Source: DATFVA01 sp963832355 (lineage in GTDB: Bacteria; Bacteroidota; Ignavibacteria; Ignavibacteriales; Ignavibacteriaceae). Taken from it: a stretch of DNA of 64,000 bases. The DNA is taken from assembly GCA_963832355.1 (NCBI GenBank), contig CAWHTX010000008.1:297486-361485 (forward strand), read 5' to 3'. Both the position numbers and the translations under genes were made by a program. The notes beneath the pieces were generated by a model. It did not search any database. It worked only from the letters and a program-made list of their open reading frames with translations, and was not told where the DNA came from. This document shows, piece by piece, positions 34,730 through 44,741 of the stretch; position 1 is the stretch's first letter; every line of letters begins with the position of its first letter.

Positions 34730-35662
34730 ATGAATATAACGGTTGAGAATTTAACCAAACAATACGGTTCTCAAAAAGCAATTGATTCGATATCCTTCGA
34801 TGTAAAACCGGGAGAAATCCTTGGTTTCCTCGGACCTAACGGGGCAGGCAAAACCACAACGATGAAGATTATCACCTGCTTTATGGCTCCTTCTGACGGA
34901 GATGTTAAAGTGGGGGACTTTTCCATCCATGATAACCAGGAAGAAATTAAAAAACAGATCGGTTATCTTCCCGAAAATAATCCGCTTTACTATGAAATGC
35001 CGGTTCTTGAATACCTGAGTTTTGTAGCCGATCTTCAGGGAGTTGAGAAGAGTAAAATAAAGAACCGTATTGTAGAGATGGTCCATCTCACAGGGTTAAA
35101 TGAAGAAAAACACAAAAAAATAGGGGAACTTTCAAAAGGATTCAGACAGAGAGTGGGATTGGCCCAGGCTATGATCCACGACCCTGAGGTTTTAATTCTG
35201 GATGAACCTACCACCGGTCTTGATCCAAACCAGATAATAGAAATAAGGAAACTTATCCGCGAACTGGGAAGGGAGAAAACCGTGGTTCTGAGTACTCATA
35301 TCCTACCCGAAGTTGAAGCAACATGCGACAGGATCCTTATCATAAATAAAGGTAAAATTGTTGCTGACGGTTCTCCGGATACACTGCGTAAACAGTCCCA
35401 GGGCGAGGAGATACTGAAGGTGCAGATTGCTGAAGCTTTAAACAGGGATGAGCTCATTTCCTCTCTTCAGGGTCTGGAATCCGTGGGTATGGTTGATCCG
35501 GTTGCCGATGAAACGGGAAGTTTCATTGTGCAGAGTAAAGAGGGTAAATCATCCCGAAGATCAATATTTCAGTTGTGTGTTCAGAAAAACTGGATACTTA
35601 CCGAAATGACTCCAATTGAAACCAAACTTGAAGATATTTTCAGAGATTTAACAGTAGAGTAA
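34730..35662 (+). CDS. ABC transporter ATP-binding protein, GldA-like
   Basis: The 310-residue protein has Walker A GPNGAGKTT, signature LSKGFRQRVGLAQ, Walker B LILDEPTTGLD and a switch His (TH after VVLST). It is like GldA and other ABC-2 exporter ATPases, with a C-terminal DUF4162-type extension. It leads an operon with a permease, an auxiliary GldG-like protein and a DUF4340 protein. In Flavobacterium the GldA-F-G set supports gliding; in other phyla its role is unclear. Confidence 0.85.
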   Translation: MNITVENLTKQYGSQKAIDSISFDVKPGEILGFLGPNGAGKTTTMKIITCFMAPSDGDVKVGDFSIHDNQEEIKKQIGYLPENNPLYYEMPVLEYLSFVADLQGVEKSKIKNRIVEMVHLTGLNEEKHKKIGELSKGFRQRVGLAQAMIHDPEVLILDEPTTGLDPNQIIEIRKLIRELGREKTVVLSTHILPEVEATCDRILIINKGKIVADGSPDTLRKQSQGEEILKVQIAEALNRDELISSLQGLESVGMVDPVADETGSFIVQSKEGKSSRRSIFQLCVQKNWILTEMTPIETKLEDIFRDLTVE

Positions 35663-35663
35663 A

Positions 35664-36389
35664 ATGAATAAAATCTGGACAATAGCAGTAAAAGAGCTGC
35701 GGACTTTTTTTGATTCGCTGACTGCCTATGTGCTTATAATTATGTTCCTTGGCTTCAGCGGATTTTTCACATGGCTTTCAGGCTCGGATATATTTTTTCA
35801 GGGACAGGCAAGTCTGCAGCCGTTTTTCAATGTTGCGTATATAACTCTTTTCTTCTTCACTCCCGCGCTCACAATGAGAATGATTGCAGAAGAAAATAAA
35901 ACCGGAACAATTGAGCTCCTGCTGACAAAATCTGTAAGCGACTGGGAAGTGATTGTGGGTAAATTTCTTGCCTGCCTTCTTCTGATAGTAGTAGCCCTCG
36001 TGTTGACTTTACCTTATTATTTCAGCGTCTGGGCAATGGGCCCCGTTGATCACGGGGCTGTTTGGTGCGGGTACCTCGGACTGGTGTTAATGAGTATGGC
36101 TTACATAAGTATTGGATTATTTGCCAGCAGCATTTCTAACAACCAGATCGTTGCGTTCCTTCTCGCTCTGTTTATCGGGGTATTCTTCCTTATTATCTTC
36201 CAGGTGCTCGCAAGCGACTTCACCGGTACTCTTGGTGAAATACTGGATTATCTGACTATCAATAATCATTTCGAAAGCATCTCCCGCGGCGTTGTTGATT
36301 CCAGGGATATTATATATTTCCTGAGTATTTCGTTTTTAGGATTAGTACTTGCTGAAACAGCATTATCAAAAAGGAATATAGTAGATTAA
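35664..36389 (+). CDS. ABC-2 permease, GldF-like
   Basis: The 241-residue membrane protein has six hydrophobic helices and the typical ABC-2 permease start (IWTIAVKELRTFFDSLTAYVL) and EENKTGTIELLLTKSVSDWEVIVGKFLA. It begins directly after the ATPase gene (1-base gap) and ends 1 base before the GldG-like gene, so all are one operon. It matches GldF and related permeases. Confidence 0.85.
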   Translation: MNKIWTIAVKELRTFFDSLTAYVLIIMFLGFSGFFTWLSGSDIFFQGQASLQPFFNVAYITLFFFTPALTMRMIAEENKTGTIELLLTKSVSDWEVIVGKFLACLLLIVVALVLTLPYYFSVWAMGPVDHGAVWCGYLGLVLMSMAYISIGLFASSISNNQIVAFLLALFIGVFFLIIFQVLASDFTGTLGEILDYLTINNHFESISRGVVDSRDIIYFLSISFLGLVLAETALSKRNIVD

Positions 36390-36390
36390 A

Positions 36391-37915
36391 ATGGTAACCA
36401 AACAAAAAATAATTACTTCTCTTTTGCTGCTTGCCGGTATATTGATTGTTTTGAATTTCCTGGCTAATAAATTTTATTTCAGGCTGGATTTTACTGAAGG
36501 TGGTCAGTATACTTTAAGCGGTGCAACGGAGAATATTCTTAAATCACTCGACGAACCCGTAACCGTTACTGCCTATTTTTCCGAGAATCTCCCGCCTGAT
36601 GTTGCAAAGGTAAAAAGTGATTTTAAAGATCTTCTCACAGAATATAATAGTGTCTCGGGGGGTAAAATCGCTTACCAATTCATAAACCCGAACGAAGATC
36701 AGCAGACTGAAATGGAAGCACAGCAGAATGGGATAAGACCTGTCGTAATTAACGTCCGTGAAAAAGACCAGATGAAACAGCAGAAAGCTTATCTCGGCGC
36801 AGTTCTTCAGTATGGTGAGAAGAAAGAGGTGATCCCTCTTATTCAGCCCGGAGCCGCAATGGAGTATGATCTTTCTTCAAATATAAAAAAGATGACTGTT
36901 GCTACAAAAAACACAGATCGGATTTTTACAGGGTTACGGTGAACCGCCTTTACAGGCATTACCGCAGCTGAATCAGCAGCTAACGATTTTGTACAATGTT
37001 AAACCGGTTACAATTACCGATACAACGGATATCCCCGCAGATATCAAGACGCTCGTTGTTATCTCACCAAGAGATACTATCCCGCCGATGGTATTCGGCA
37101 AACTCAATAATTTTCTATCCAGAGGAGGAAGAATCCTGGTAGCTATTGACCGCGTTGTGGGAGATCTTTCAACAGCTTCGGGTAAAAGTAATTATACCGG
37201 GTTATCAGACTGGCTTAATAAAAAAGGTGTTAAGGTTGAAGACGATTTTATTATTGATGTTAATAGCGGGAATGTAATGGTAAGACAGAACCAGGGAATG
37301 TTTATGATGAATACGCCTGTTAAATTTCCCTATCTTCCTATTATATCAAAATTTGATAAGAAACATCCGATAACAACAGGGATCGAACAGGTAATGATGC
37401 CTTTTGTAAGTCCTGTTGAAATTAATGTAAATGACTCTTCTCTGCATTATGTCAACCTTGCGTACACATCGGATAAAGCAGGATTAGAGAAACCCCCTGT
37501 TTCTTTTGACGTAATGAAAAACTGGACGAGAGAGGATTTTCCCGAATCATCACTTCCTGTTGCTGTTGCTCTGGATGGTAATATCGATGGGGCTAAAACA
37601 AAAATGGTTGTTTTCGGTGACGGCGAATTTGCGGTTAATGGTTCGGGGCAGAATCAACAGAGACTATCGGAAGATAATGTTAATCTTATGTCTAATGCGA
37701 TTGACTGGCTGTCTGATGATACAGGGTTGATCGCTCTCAGAACAAAAGGTGTGACATCTCGTCCGCTAAATCCTGATATCGAGGAGGGGACAAAAACTCT
37801 TGTTAAATATTTAAACTTTCTGATTCCGATTTTTCTGATTATAATTTACGGATTTATCCGTTATAGAGTCAGGAAAGGTAAAAGGAACAAATGGATGAGC
37901 GAGAACTATGTTTAA
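36391..37915 (+). pseudogene. GldG-like auxiliary ABC component, split by an A6-tract frameshift
   Basis: The first 184 codons from ATG 36391 show an N-terminal membrane helix and the GldG-type start (FYFRLDFTEGGQYTLSGAT). The frame stops at 36942, but the other frame carries on the family sequence (QIGFLQGYGEPPLQALPQL) up to 37915. The two halves join if one A of the A6 run (36906-36911) is removed, giving VATKTQIGFLQGYG. The restored protein would be about 507 residues with a C-terminal membrane helix. Either a sequencing indel, a real mutation or slippage; see findings. Overlaps the DUF4340 gene by 8 bases. Confidence 0.85.
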
Positions 37916-38840
37916 TAAAGTATCGAATAAATCACTTCTTATTATTTTCGGTGTGCTTATTATTTTCGCAGTTTTATATGTTGTAGTTGAATCCGGTCGT
38001 GGTGAGAGATCATTTAAGACAAATATAGTTAATATTGATACCGCCAGAGTCACAGCAATTTCAATATATCCGAGGGCTGCTAATCACCAGGAGGTAAAAT
38101 TATATAAGGAAGGCAAAGATAACTGGAAAGTGAACCTTGACAATAATAAGACTGCAAGTGTTCCCGAAACCAAAGTGAAGTCGCTGCTTGGTATGCTTGT
38201 TAAAATTAAACCGACAAGAGTAGCCGCACAGGATAAATCAAAATGGCCGGAGTTTCAGGTAGATACTGCAGGAATAAGGGTTAAGGTATATGAAGGCGGT
38301 GATAATACGCTTGATCTGATAGTAGGTAAGTTTTCATTTCAGCAGTCCCGCCAGATGAATACATTTGTCAGGTTGAACGGTGAAAATGAGGTTTATGAAA
38401 CCCAGGGTTTCCTCGGTATGGCGCTCAACCAGAAGGCCGATTACTACAGGAACAATATCGTGATGGAAGGTGATCCCTCAAACTGGAATAAACTAACATT
38501 TACTTATCCCGACAGTTCTTTTGAACTTGTGAAAAATGATAACAAATGGATGATTAACGGGATTAAAACTGATTCTGCGAAAACGGCCAGCTACCTGAGA
38601 ACCATTTCCCATCTCACCAGCACTTCCTTTGAAGATAATGTAACTTCAAATACTTTGGGAAAAGCCGCCTATACCCTGACCATTGAGTCAGCATCCAAAG
38701 GAGGAATAGTGCTGGCAGCTTATCAAAACAATACGGATGTCATCATAACTTCTACCGAAAATAACGGAACGTATTTTAACGGAAATCAGAGTAATCTCTT
38801 TCATAAAATATTCATAGGTAAAGAACACCTTATAAAATGA
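37908..38840 (+). CDS. DUF4340 protein, last gene of the Gld-like ABC operon
   Basis: The 310-residue protein has one N-terminal membrane helix and a beta-rich external domain of DUF4340 type: VNIDTARVTAISIYPRAANHQEVKLYKEG and LIVGKFSFQQSRQMNTFVRLNGENEVYETQGFLG. Genes of this family regularly follow GldG-like genes, so it is probably part of the same envelope complex. The start overlaps the GldG-like stop by eight bases. Its stop touches the stop of the convergent kinase gene. Confidence 0.8.
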   Translation: MFNKVSNKSLLIIFGVLIIFAVLYVVVESGRGERSFKTNIVNIDTARVTAISIYPRAANHQEVKLYKEGKDNWKVNLDNNKTASVPETKVKSLLGMLVKIKPTRVAAQDKSKWPEFQVDTAGIRVKVYEGGDNTLDLIVGKFSFQQSRQMNTFVRLNGENEVYETQGFLGMALNQKADYYRNNIVMEGDPSNWNKLTFTYPDSSFELVKNDNKWMINGIKTDSAKTASYLRTISHLTSTSFEDNVTSNTLGKAAYTLTIESASKGGIVLAAYQNNTDVIITSTENNGTYFNGNQSNLFHKIFIGKEHLIK

Positions 38841-40358
38841 TCAGGCGGGCAGTAATATTCTGAACCTGCTTCCTTTCCCCGGGGTGCTGGAAAGAAGTAT
38901 TTTCCCTTTATGGGCATCAACGATTTGCCTTACGAGTGAAAGGCCCAGTCCTGTTCCTTTTGTTTTATGAACATGACCGGTTGAAACTCTGAAGAATTTT
39001 TCAAAGATCTTTTTCTGATCAGCTTCGGGAATACCAACTCCTTTGTCTTCAACTTCAACAAACACATAATTTCTCTCTTCGCCTGTTCTCAGAGTAACCG
39101 ATTTGTTTTCCTCACTATATTTTACTGCGTTGTCTAGGAGGTTTATTATTGCTTCGGAAACTGCATCTTTGTCGAGGTTTACAAGCGGAAGATTTTCTCT
39201 GCATTCATAGTGAAAATCGAAATTATTATTCTCAAGATGAAATTTATATGTGTTAAAAATATTTTCAGAGATTTCGTTTAAATCAGACTTTTCCATATGG
39301 AAAGTTCTTTTCCCCGCCTCCATTTTAGAGAAGTTCAGAACTTTATTTACAATGCCGCTAAGCCTGCTTGTTTCAGAATGGATAATCGAATAATACTCAT
39401 TTTTTTTCTCTTCGGAACTAACCCTTCCCATCTGGAGTGTTTCTGCAAACATACTGATCAGAGACAGCGGTGTTCTTAGCTCGTGAGATACATTGGATAC
39501 GAAATCTGCTTTTATCTGGGCCAGCTGAATTTCCTTTTTGACATTCCTGAAAACAAACCATATACCTATTATTAGCAGGATTGTTATCGCCGCAATCAGA
39601 AGCAAATTTTGAGTTGTCCTTGCTCTAACAAGATCATAAATAGTTTTACCCTTTAGGGTAATACCGAGGTTATACCGGGGGAGTAACCACAACGATTTTG
39701 TCTGCCGGATGTCCCTGAGATTTACCCGATCAGTTGATAAGATAATATCATTTTTTGAAGGTTTATATACTGCAAGAATAAACTCACCCCCGGCGATGCT
39801 TTTCATCTTCGAATCGAGCTGTTTATTTATAAACTCGGCAGAATTAAAGATCACGCCGCAGATTGAATTATCATCCAGAAGAAAAAGAACGGCTGAAAGA
39901 TCGGGTGTTAAGCTGACTGGTTCCAGTTTCAGATAACCGCTCTTTCCGTACGTGTAAAGTCTTTTAATGATATTATCCTGGCTGTTGAGGATCTGTAAGG
40001 CAGTAGTGCTGTCGTTGCCGGTATTATCTTGCTTCGAAAAAATTTTGGGATTTTCTCTGTGGGAACTATCCGCTATGAAGATAAAATTGACAGGGTCATA
40101 TAGTCTCAGAAAATAATTTATTAGTTCTTTATTATCTTCGGAAACAGCGTTATTTATCTTATTTCTCCAACTGCTGACCACATCCTCTGAATACTGGTTT
40201 ACCGAAAATAATATTGCATCCAGCTGGTTGGCATATATCTGATCAAGAACCTGTTCATTACTATTGAGTGAGCTTATTTCATAAACGGTAAAGAACAGTA
40301 TCGGTATGAAAATTACCGCAATCAGAATAGTAAGAGTTTTGAAAAGAGTACTTTTCAT
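38841..40358 (-). CDS. Membrane sensor histidine kinase, no adjacent regulator
   Basis: The 505-residue kinase has an N-terminal membrane helix (about 7-28) and a 220-residue sensor domain outside the cytoplasm. A second helix follows (about 250-272), then HisKA with NVSHELRTPLSLI and an ATPase domain with NLLDNAVKYS, DKGVGIP and GTGLGLSLV. No response regulator is near. The gene follows the FKBP-TPR gene without a gap, so they are co-translated. Signal unknown. Confidence 0.88.
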   Translation of the reverse strand: MKSTLFKTLTILIAVIFIPILFFTVYEISSLNSNEQVLDQIYANQLDAILFSVNQYSEDVVSSWRNKINNAVSEDNKELINYFLRLYDPVNFIFIADSSHRENPKIFSKQDNTGNDSTTALQILNSQDNIIKRLYTYGKSGYLKLEPVSLTPDLSAVLFLLDDNSICGVIFNSAEFINKQLDSKMKSIAGGEFILAVYKPSKNDIILSTDRVNLRDIRQTKSLWLLPRYNLGITLKGKTIYDLVRARTTQNLLLIAAITILLIIGIWFVFRNVKKEIQLAQIKADFVSNVSHELRTPLSLISMFAETLQMGRVSSEEKKNEYYSIIHSETSRLSGIVNKVLNFSKMEAGKRTFHMEKSDLNEISENIFNTYKFHLENNNFDFHYECRENLPLVNLDKDAVSEAIINLLDNAVKYSEENKSVTLRTGEERNYVFVEVEDKGVGIPEADQKKIFEKFFRVSTGHVHKTKGTGLGLSLVRQIVDAHKGKILLSSTPGKGSRFRILLPA

Positions 40359-41132
40359 TTATTGCTTGCTTTTGAGTTTATTAAGCATCTTCCTGGCATT
40401 TTCATTATCCGGATTCAGATCAAGCGATTTCCGGTAGTTCACCTCTGCAAGTTTTGTATTTCCATCAAATAAATATCCTTCTGCAAGACTATCATAAACG
40501 TTAGCTGACTCAGGGTACGCTTCGGCGTTTAGCTTAAAGATCTCAACGGCTTCTTTGATCATCCGGTTGCGCAGAAGCAGATAACCGAGCATATTCAGCT
40601 GGGGCTCACGGAAATCATATTCATCACCCATATTTTTTTTGAGATAATTGTACTGGTTTATGGCAGAGTCAATCCCTGTTTCAAATATTGTGACAAGCAG
40701 AGTATCTCCAAGCGCCAGTTTGGGTTCCGAAACCTCCAGCAGTTTTACATCAAAAATCAGTGTGGCATTGGGGGGTATAACATCACCAGCTCCCTGCTCG
40801 CCGTAAGCAAGATCGGACGGTATTATAAATCTGAATTTGGCGCCTACGTTCATTAAAGCAACTCCTTCATCCCATCCTTTTATTACCTTGCCTTCACCAA
40901 CAGTAAACGATAACGGCTGATTTCTTTTTATCGAAGAGTCGAATACTTTTCCATCCGGCAGATATCCCGTATAATCAACTGTGGCTTCTTTTCCCGGTTC
41001 GGCTCGTGCGCCATTTCCATTTTCGAGGATCAGATAACGTAATCCGGATTTTGTAGCAATTGTGTCATTATTCTGAGCAGTAGTTAAAACCGTGAGCAGA
41101 CCGAATATCAGAAAAAAGAGAAATATTTTCAT
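40359..41132 (-). CDS. Secreted FKBP-type peptidyl-prolyl isomerase with C-terminal TPR
   Basis: The 257-residue protein (ATG at 41132 with AAGGAT upstream) has a signal peptide. An FKBP domain covers about residues 20-140: KSGLRYLILENGNG, VDYTGYLPDGKVFDSSIKR, VIKGWDEGVALMNVG and ELL-type strand TLIFDVKLLEV. A TPR-like helical region follows (about 165-255, ANVYDSLAEGYLFDGNTKLAEVNYRKSL). It would help fold periplasmic proteins. Its stop and the kinase start abut. Confidence 0.88.
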   Translation of the reverse strand: MKIFLFFLIFGLLTVLTTAQNNDTIATKSGLRYLILENGNGARAEPGKEATVDYTGYLPDGKVFDSSIKRNQPLSFTVGEGKVIKGWDEGVALMNVGAKFRFIIPSDLAYGEQGAGDVIPPNATLIFDVKLLEVSEPKLALGDTLLVTIFETGIDSAINQYNYLKKNMGDEYDFREPQLNMLGYLLLRNRMIKEAVEIFKLNAEAYPESANVYDSLAEGYLFDGNTKLAEVNYRKSLDLNPDNENARKMLNKLKSKQ

Positions 41133-41182
41133 TTTTATCCTTATTTTATTCAAATAATTAACGTTTCAGAAAAATAAATGAA

Positions 41183-43549
41183 TTGAATACCCGGAAAAAT
41201 AGTGAAATTTTGGCAGAGCAGTTGAAAACAATGGCAGAAAAACTCTTGGATAAGGTCAAAGCCTTCATATTAACCGGAGAATGGCAGGACATCAACGGCA
41301 GGAATGTTCTCAAATTCATTGGTGTCACGGAGAATCACGGCCCGGTTGAAGTTATCATTACCAATGTCAGACCTGTTTTTTTTATACGGCGGTCAGAAGG
41401 AGATCCGGGTATAAACGTTCCTTTTAAACGCAAGCCTGTTAAACTGAAAAACTTCCTGAGAGAGGATGTTGATGCCGTATATTTTAATAGTCAAAGAGAA
41501 CTGAAGACAGCTTCGGAAGAACTTGATAAAAATAGCACTCCCAATTATGAATCTGATGTTGATCCGGTAAGAAGGTATCTTATGGAACGATTCCTTAATG
41601 CACAGATTCAGATTACCGGTAAATCATCAACATCAGGAAAACTAATCCGTTTTACAAATCCCTCAATAGAGGCTTCCGAATATACTCCGGATCTGAAAAT
41701 CGCCTCGATCGATATTGAAACCGGCTCGGGAAACCGCATACTCTACTCGATTGCAGTAAATCTAACAGGTTCTGAAGTTCCGGAACAAAAAGTATTTATG
41801 CTTGGGGATGGTACAAATGATGCTATCGTTTCATTTTACACGGGAGAAAAAGAATTACTTCAGGCTTTCCTGGAATGGTTTAAGGAGGCAGACCCTGATA
41901 TTATAATAGGATGGCATGTAATTGGGTTCGATCTGATGTTTCTCGAAAATAAATGTAACGAATATTTTATTCCTTTTGAGATAGCACGCGGAAACGGAAG
42001 GGTCTCCCTGCGCAGCCGCAAAGGCGGAGGATATTTTGCCTCGGTTTATGGACGCGTTGTTATTGATGGTCCTCAGTCTCTTCGCTCTTCCTTTTTTACA
42101 TTTGAGGATTACAAACTTGAAACGGTTGCTCAGGAATTACTCCGCGAAGGTAAGGTAATCACACCCGACGAGGATAAAGTGGCGGAAATCGAAAGATTGT
42201 TTGCAGAGGACAAGAAAAGACTTGCGGAATATAACCTGAAGGATGCTGTCCTTGTTACCGAAATATTCAAAAAAGCCGGACTAATAGAATTATCCATTCG
42301 ACGTTCCCAGCTTTCAGGACTTCTTATGGATCAGCTTGGAATGATGACTGCAGCTTTCGATCATTTTTTCCTGCCCAGACTGCACCGCAAGGGATTTGTT
42401 GCACCGAATGTTCGTGATCTTAAATTATCCGAACATGCTGCAGGCGGTTATGTGTTTGATCCCAAACCGGGTTTATATAACAATGTTATAGTGCTAGATT
42501 TCAGAAGTCTGTACCCATCAATCATACAGACTTTTAAAATTGATCCTTTATCAAGACTTCTTTCGGAAGATAATACTCTGAGGACACCGGCCGGTTATAA
42601 GTTTTCAGCCCGGCAGAATTTTCTTCCCGACTTTATCTCGCAGCTTATTGAACAAAGGTCTGAAGCTAAAAAGAAAAAAGATAAACAGTTATCACAGGCA
42701 ATTAAAATTCTTATGAATAGCTTTTATGGTGTAATGGGGTCTTACGGATGCCGGTTTTATCACCCTGATCTTCCTTCGGCAATCACGGGGACCGGTCAAT
42801 GGCTCCTACTGAGAAGTAAAGAATTTCTTAAAAGAAAAGATTATGAGGTTGTATATGGGGATACCGATTCGTTGTTTGTTAAGCTGCCGGAAAATATAAA
42901 AATCTTTACTGAAGAGAATGGGAATCAGCTTGTCGGCGAATTGAATAAATACTGGAATAGAAGACTTAAGGAAGAATTCGGGGTGAAATCCTTCCTTGAA
43001 ATAGAGTATGAGAAATATTACAGGAAATTTATTATAACACCAGCCAGGGGAGGAGAATCAGGTGCTAAGAAAAGATATGCCGGACTACTTAAAAACGGTG
43101 AGGAAGAAAAGCTTGAATTTGTTGGCCTTGAATTTGTAAGAAGTGACTGGACAAGACTTGCAAAGGAGTTCCAGGTGGAGCTGTACGAACGGATATTCTA
43201 TGAAAGGGAGGTAAAGAACTGGATAAAGGAGGTTGTAAAAAAAGTCTATTCCGGTGAATTTGATGAAAAACTTGTTTATAGAAAAAGACTGCGCAAAGAT
43301 ATCGGGGAGTATACCAGGAGCATCCCCCAGCATGTCCGTGCAGCAAAGTTGATAGATCAGAACAGCGGCACAATATATTATGTTATAACCAAAAGAGGTC
43401 CGGTTCCGGTTGAATTAAAACACAACGACATAGATTACCAGCACTATATCGATAAACAAATCAAACCTATAGCTGATTCTGTACTGAGCTTAATGGGTGA
43501 ATCCTTTGATTCTATCGTAAAAACAGGACAGTTGAGTTTTTTCGATTAA
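41183..43549 (+). CDS. polB: Family-B DNA polymerase (Pol II type)
   Basis: The 788-residue protein has the 3'-5' exonuclease motifs (DIETG with Asp177/Glu179; GWHVIGFD with Asp250; YNLKDAV with Asp354). It also has the family-B polymerase motifs A (LDFRSLYPSII), B (KILMNSFYGVMGS) and C (YGDTDSLFV). Overall length and order fit bacterial DNA polymerase II, used for repair and restart. The start used is TTG 41183; ATG 41231 is a possible alternative that loses 16 residues. Exo II has His where Asn is usual. The gene is divergent from fkbp and lies before rpoD. Confidence 0.92.
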   Translation: MNTRKNSEILAEQLKTMAEKLLDKVKAFILTGEWQDINGRNVLKFIGVTENHGPVEVIITNVRPVFFIRRSEGDPGINVPFKRKPVKLKNFLREDVDAVYFNSQRELKTASEELDKNSTPNYESDVDPVRRYLMERFLNAQIQITGKSSTSGKLIRFTNPSIEASEYTPDLKIASIDIETGSGNRILYSIAVNLTGSEVPEQKVFMLGDGTNDAIVSFYTGEKELLQAFLEWFKEADPDIIIGWHVIGFDLMFLENKCNEYFIPFEIARGNGRVSLRSRKGGGYFASVYGRVVIDGPQSLRSSFFTFEDYKLETVAQELLREGKVITPDEDKVAEIERLFAEDKKRLAEYNLKDAVLVTEIFKKAGLIELSIRRSQLSGLLMDQLGMMTAAFDHFFLPRLHRKGFVAPNVRDLKLSEHAAGGYVFDPKPGLYNNVIVLDFRSLYPSIIQTFKIDPLSRLLSEDNTLRTPAGYKFSARQNFLPDFISQLIEQRSEAKKKKDKQLSQAIKILMNSFYGVMGSYGCRFYHPDLPSAITGTGQWLLLRSKEFLKRKDYEVVYGDTDSLFVKLPENIKIFTEENGNQLVGELNKYWNRRLKEEFGVKSFLEIEYEKYYRKFIITPARGGESGAKKRYAGLLKNGEEEKLEFVGLEFVRSDWTRLAKEFQVELYERIFYEREVKNWIKEVVKKVYSGEFDEKLVYRKRLRKDIGEYTRSIPQHVRAAKLIDQNSGTIYYVITKRGPVPVELKHNDIDYQHYIDKQIKPIADSVLSLMGESFDSIVKTGQLSFFD

Positions 43550-43821
43550 ATCCTTATTATCCATTTAACAAATTTGGAGGGCACGGAAAAAAGGGCAATT
43601 ATTTATCACCTGTCTGATCCCGATCACTTTAATGAAACTTTTTTTATGATTCCAGCGTCTATAAGACAGAAATCCTTAAATAGGATGCATTTTTAACTTA
43701 ACTTTTGCGGAAAAATTACTTATATTTTGTAGCTTTATTTCGGCGGAATTTTTGAACCGATTTTATTGTTCTTATATCTAATGTAATAATCCATAAACCA
43801 AATTATTAGGAGTTGATAAAA

Positions 43822-44685
43822 TTGAAGATAACCAAGCAATTCACTAACAGGGAAAGTAAATCGCTTGACCAGTATCTGCAGGAAATTGGTAAGGTTGACT
43901 TGCTTACACCTGACCAGGAAATTGAGCTGGCGATTAGGATTAAGAAAGGTGATAAACAGGCACTAGAAGCGTTGACAAAAGCTAACCTGAGATTTGTTGT
44001 TAGTGTTGCAAAACAATTCCAGAATCAGGGATTATCTCTTGGTGACCTGATAAATGAAGGAAATTTGGGATTAATCAAAGCTGCACAAAGATTTGATGAG
44101 ACCAGAGGATTCAAATTTATCTCCTATGCAGTATGGTGGATAAGGCAGTCGATTATGCAGGCAATTGCCGAGCAGTCAAGGATCGTAAGGCTTCCTCTTA
44201 ACCGTGTCGGTTCCCTCGGTAAGTTAAGCAAAGCTTACAGGGATCTCGAGCAGGAATACGAGAGAAAACCTACCACTGAGGAGCTTGCGCAGGTTCTTGA
44301 TATGAACGTAGATGAAGTTGCCGATACGATGCAGCTTTACGGCCGCCATGTTTCTATGGATGCTCCGTTAAAAGAAGGTGACGACAACAAGAATAGTCTT
44401 GGCGACATTCTTGTAAATGAACAGCAGCCTTCTCCCGACGGTACCTTAATGAAAGAGTCTCTTAAGCAGGAAGTGGAAAACGTGCTCTCAACTCTCAATG
44501 AGAGAGAAGCAGAAGTGATCAAATTATACTTCGGAATAAACAGTGAGCATGCAGCTACCCTTGAAGAGATAGGCGAACGCTTTAATCTTACACGAGAGAG
44601 AGTAAGACAAATTAAAGAGAAAGCCCTTAGAAGTTTAAGATATGCATCAAGAAGCAGTTCTTTGAAGGCTTATTTAGGTCAGTAA
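43822..44685 (+). CDS. rpoD: Primary sigma factor RpoD
   Basis: From TTG 43822 the protein has 287 residues. AGGAG (43808-43812) lies nine bases before this TTG, whereas the in-frame TTG at 43813 would have no room, so 43822 is preferred. It has regions 1.2-4.2 without 1.1, with FDETRGFKFISYAVWWIRQ and ATLEEIGERFNLTRERVRQIKEKALRSLR, the normal layout of FCB housekeeping sigma factors. It ends at a strong terminator. A diverged paralog lies at 27.1 kb. Confidence 0.93.
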   Translation: MKITKQFTNRESKSLDQYLQEIGKVDLLTPDQEIELAIRIKKGDKQALEALTKANLRFVVSVAKQFQNQGLSLGDLINEGNLGLIKAAQRFDETRGFKFISYAVWWIRQSIMQAIAEQSRIVRLPLNRVGSLGKLSKAYRDLEQEYERKPTTEELAQVLDMNVDEVADTMQLYGRHVSMDAPLKEGDDNKNSLGDILVNEQQPSPDGTLMKESLKQEVENVLSTLNEREAEVIKLYFGINSEHAATLEEIGERFNLTRERVRQIKEKALRSLRYASRSSSLKAYLGQ

Positions 44686-44705
44686 ATCCCTTAAATTATG
44701 GTTTG

Positions 44706-44741
44706 AACCCCTCACCCGGAAACCGGGTAGAGGGGTTTTTT
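44706..44741 (+). terminator. Rho-independent terminator of rpoD
   Basis: AACCCCTC-ACCCGG pairs with CCGGGT-A-GAGGGGTT (14 pairs, one bulged A) around a three-base loop and runs into six T. Confidence 0.85.
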
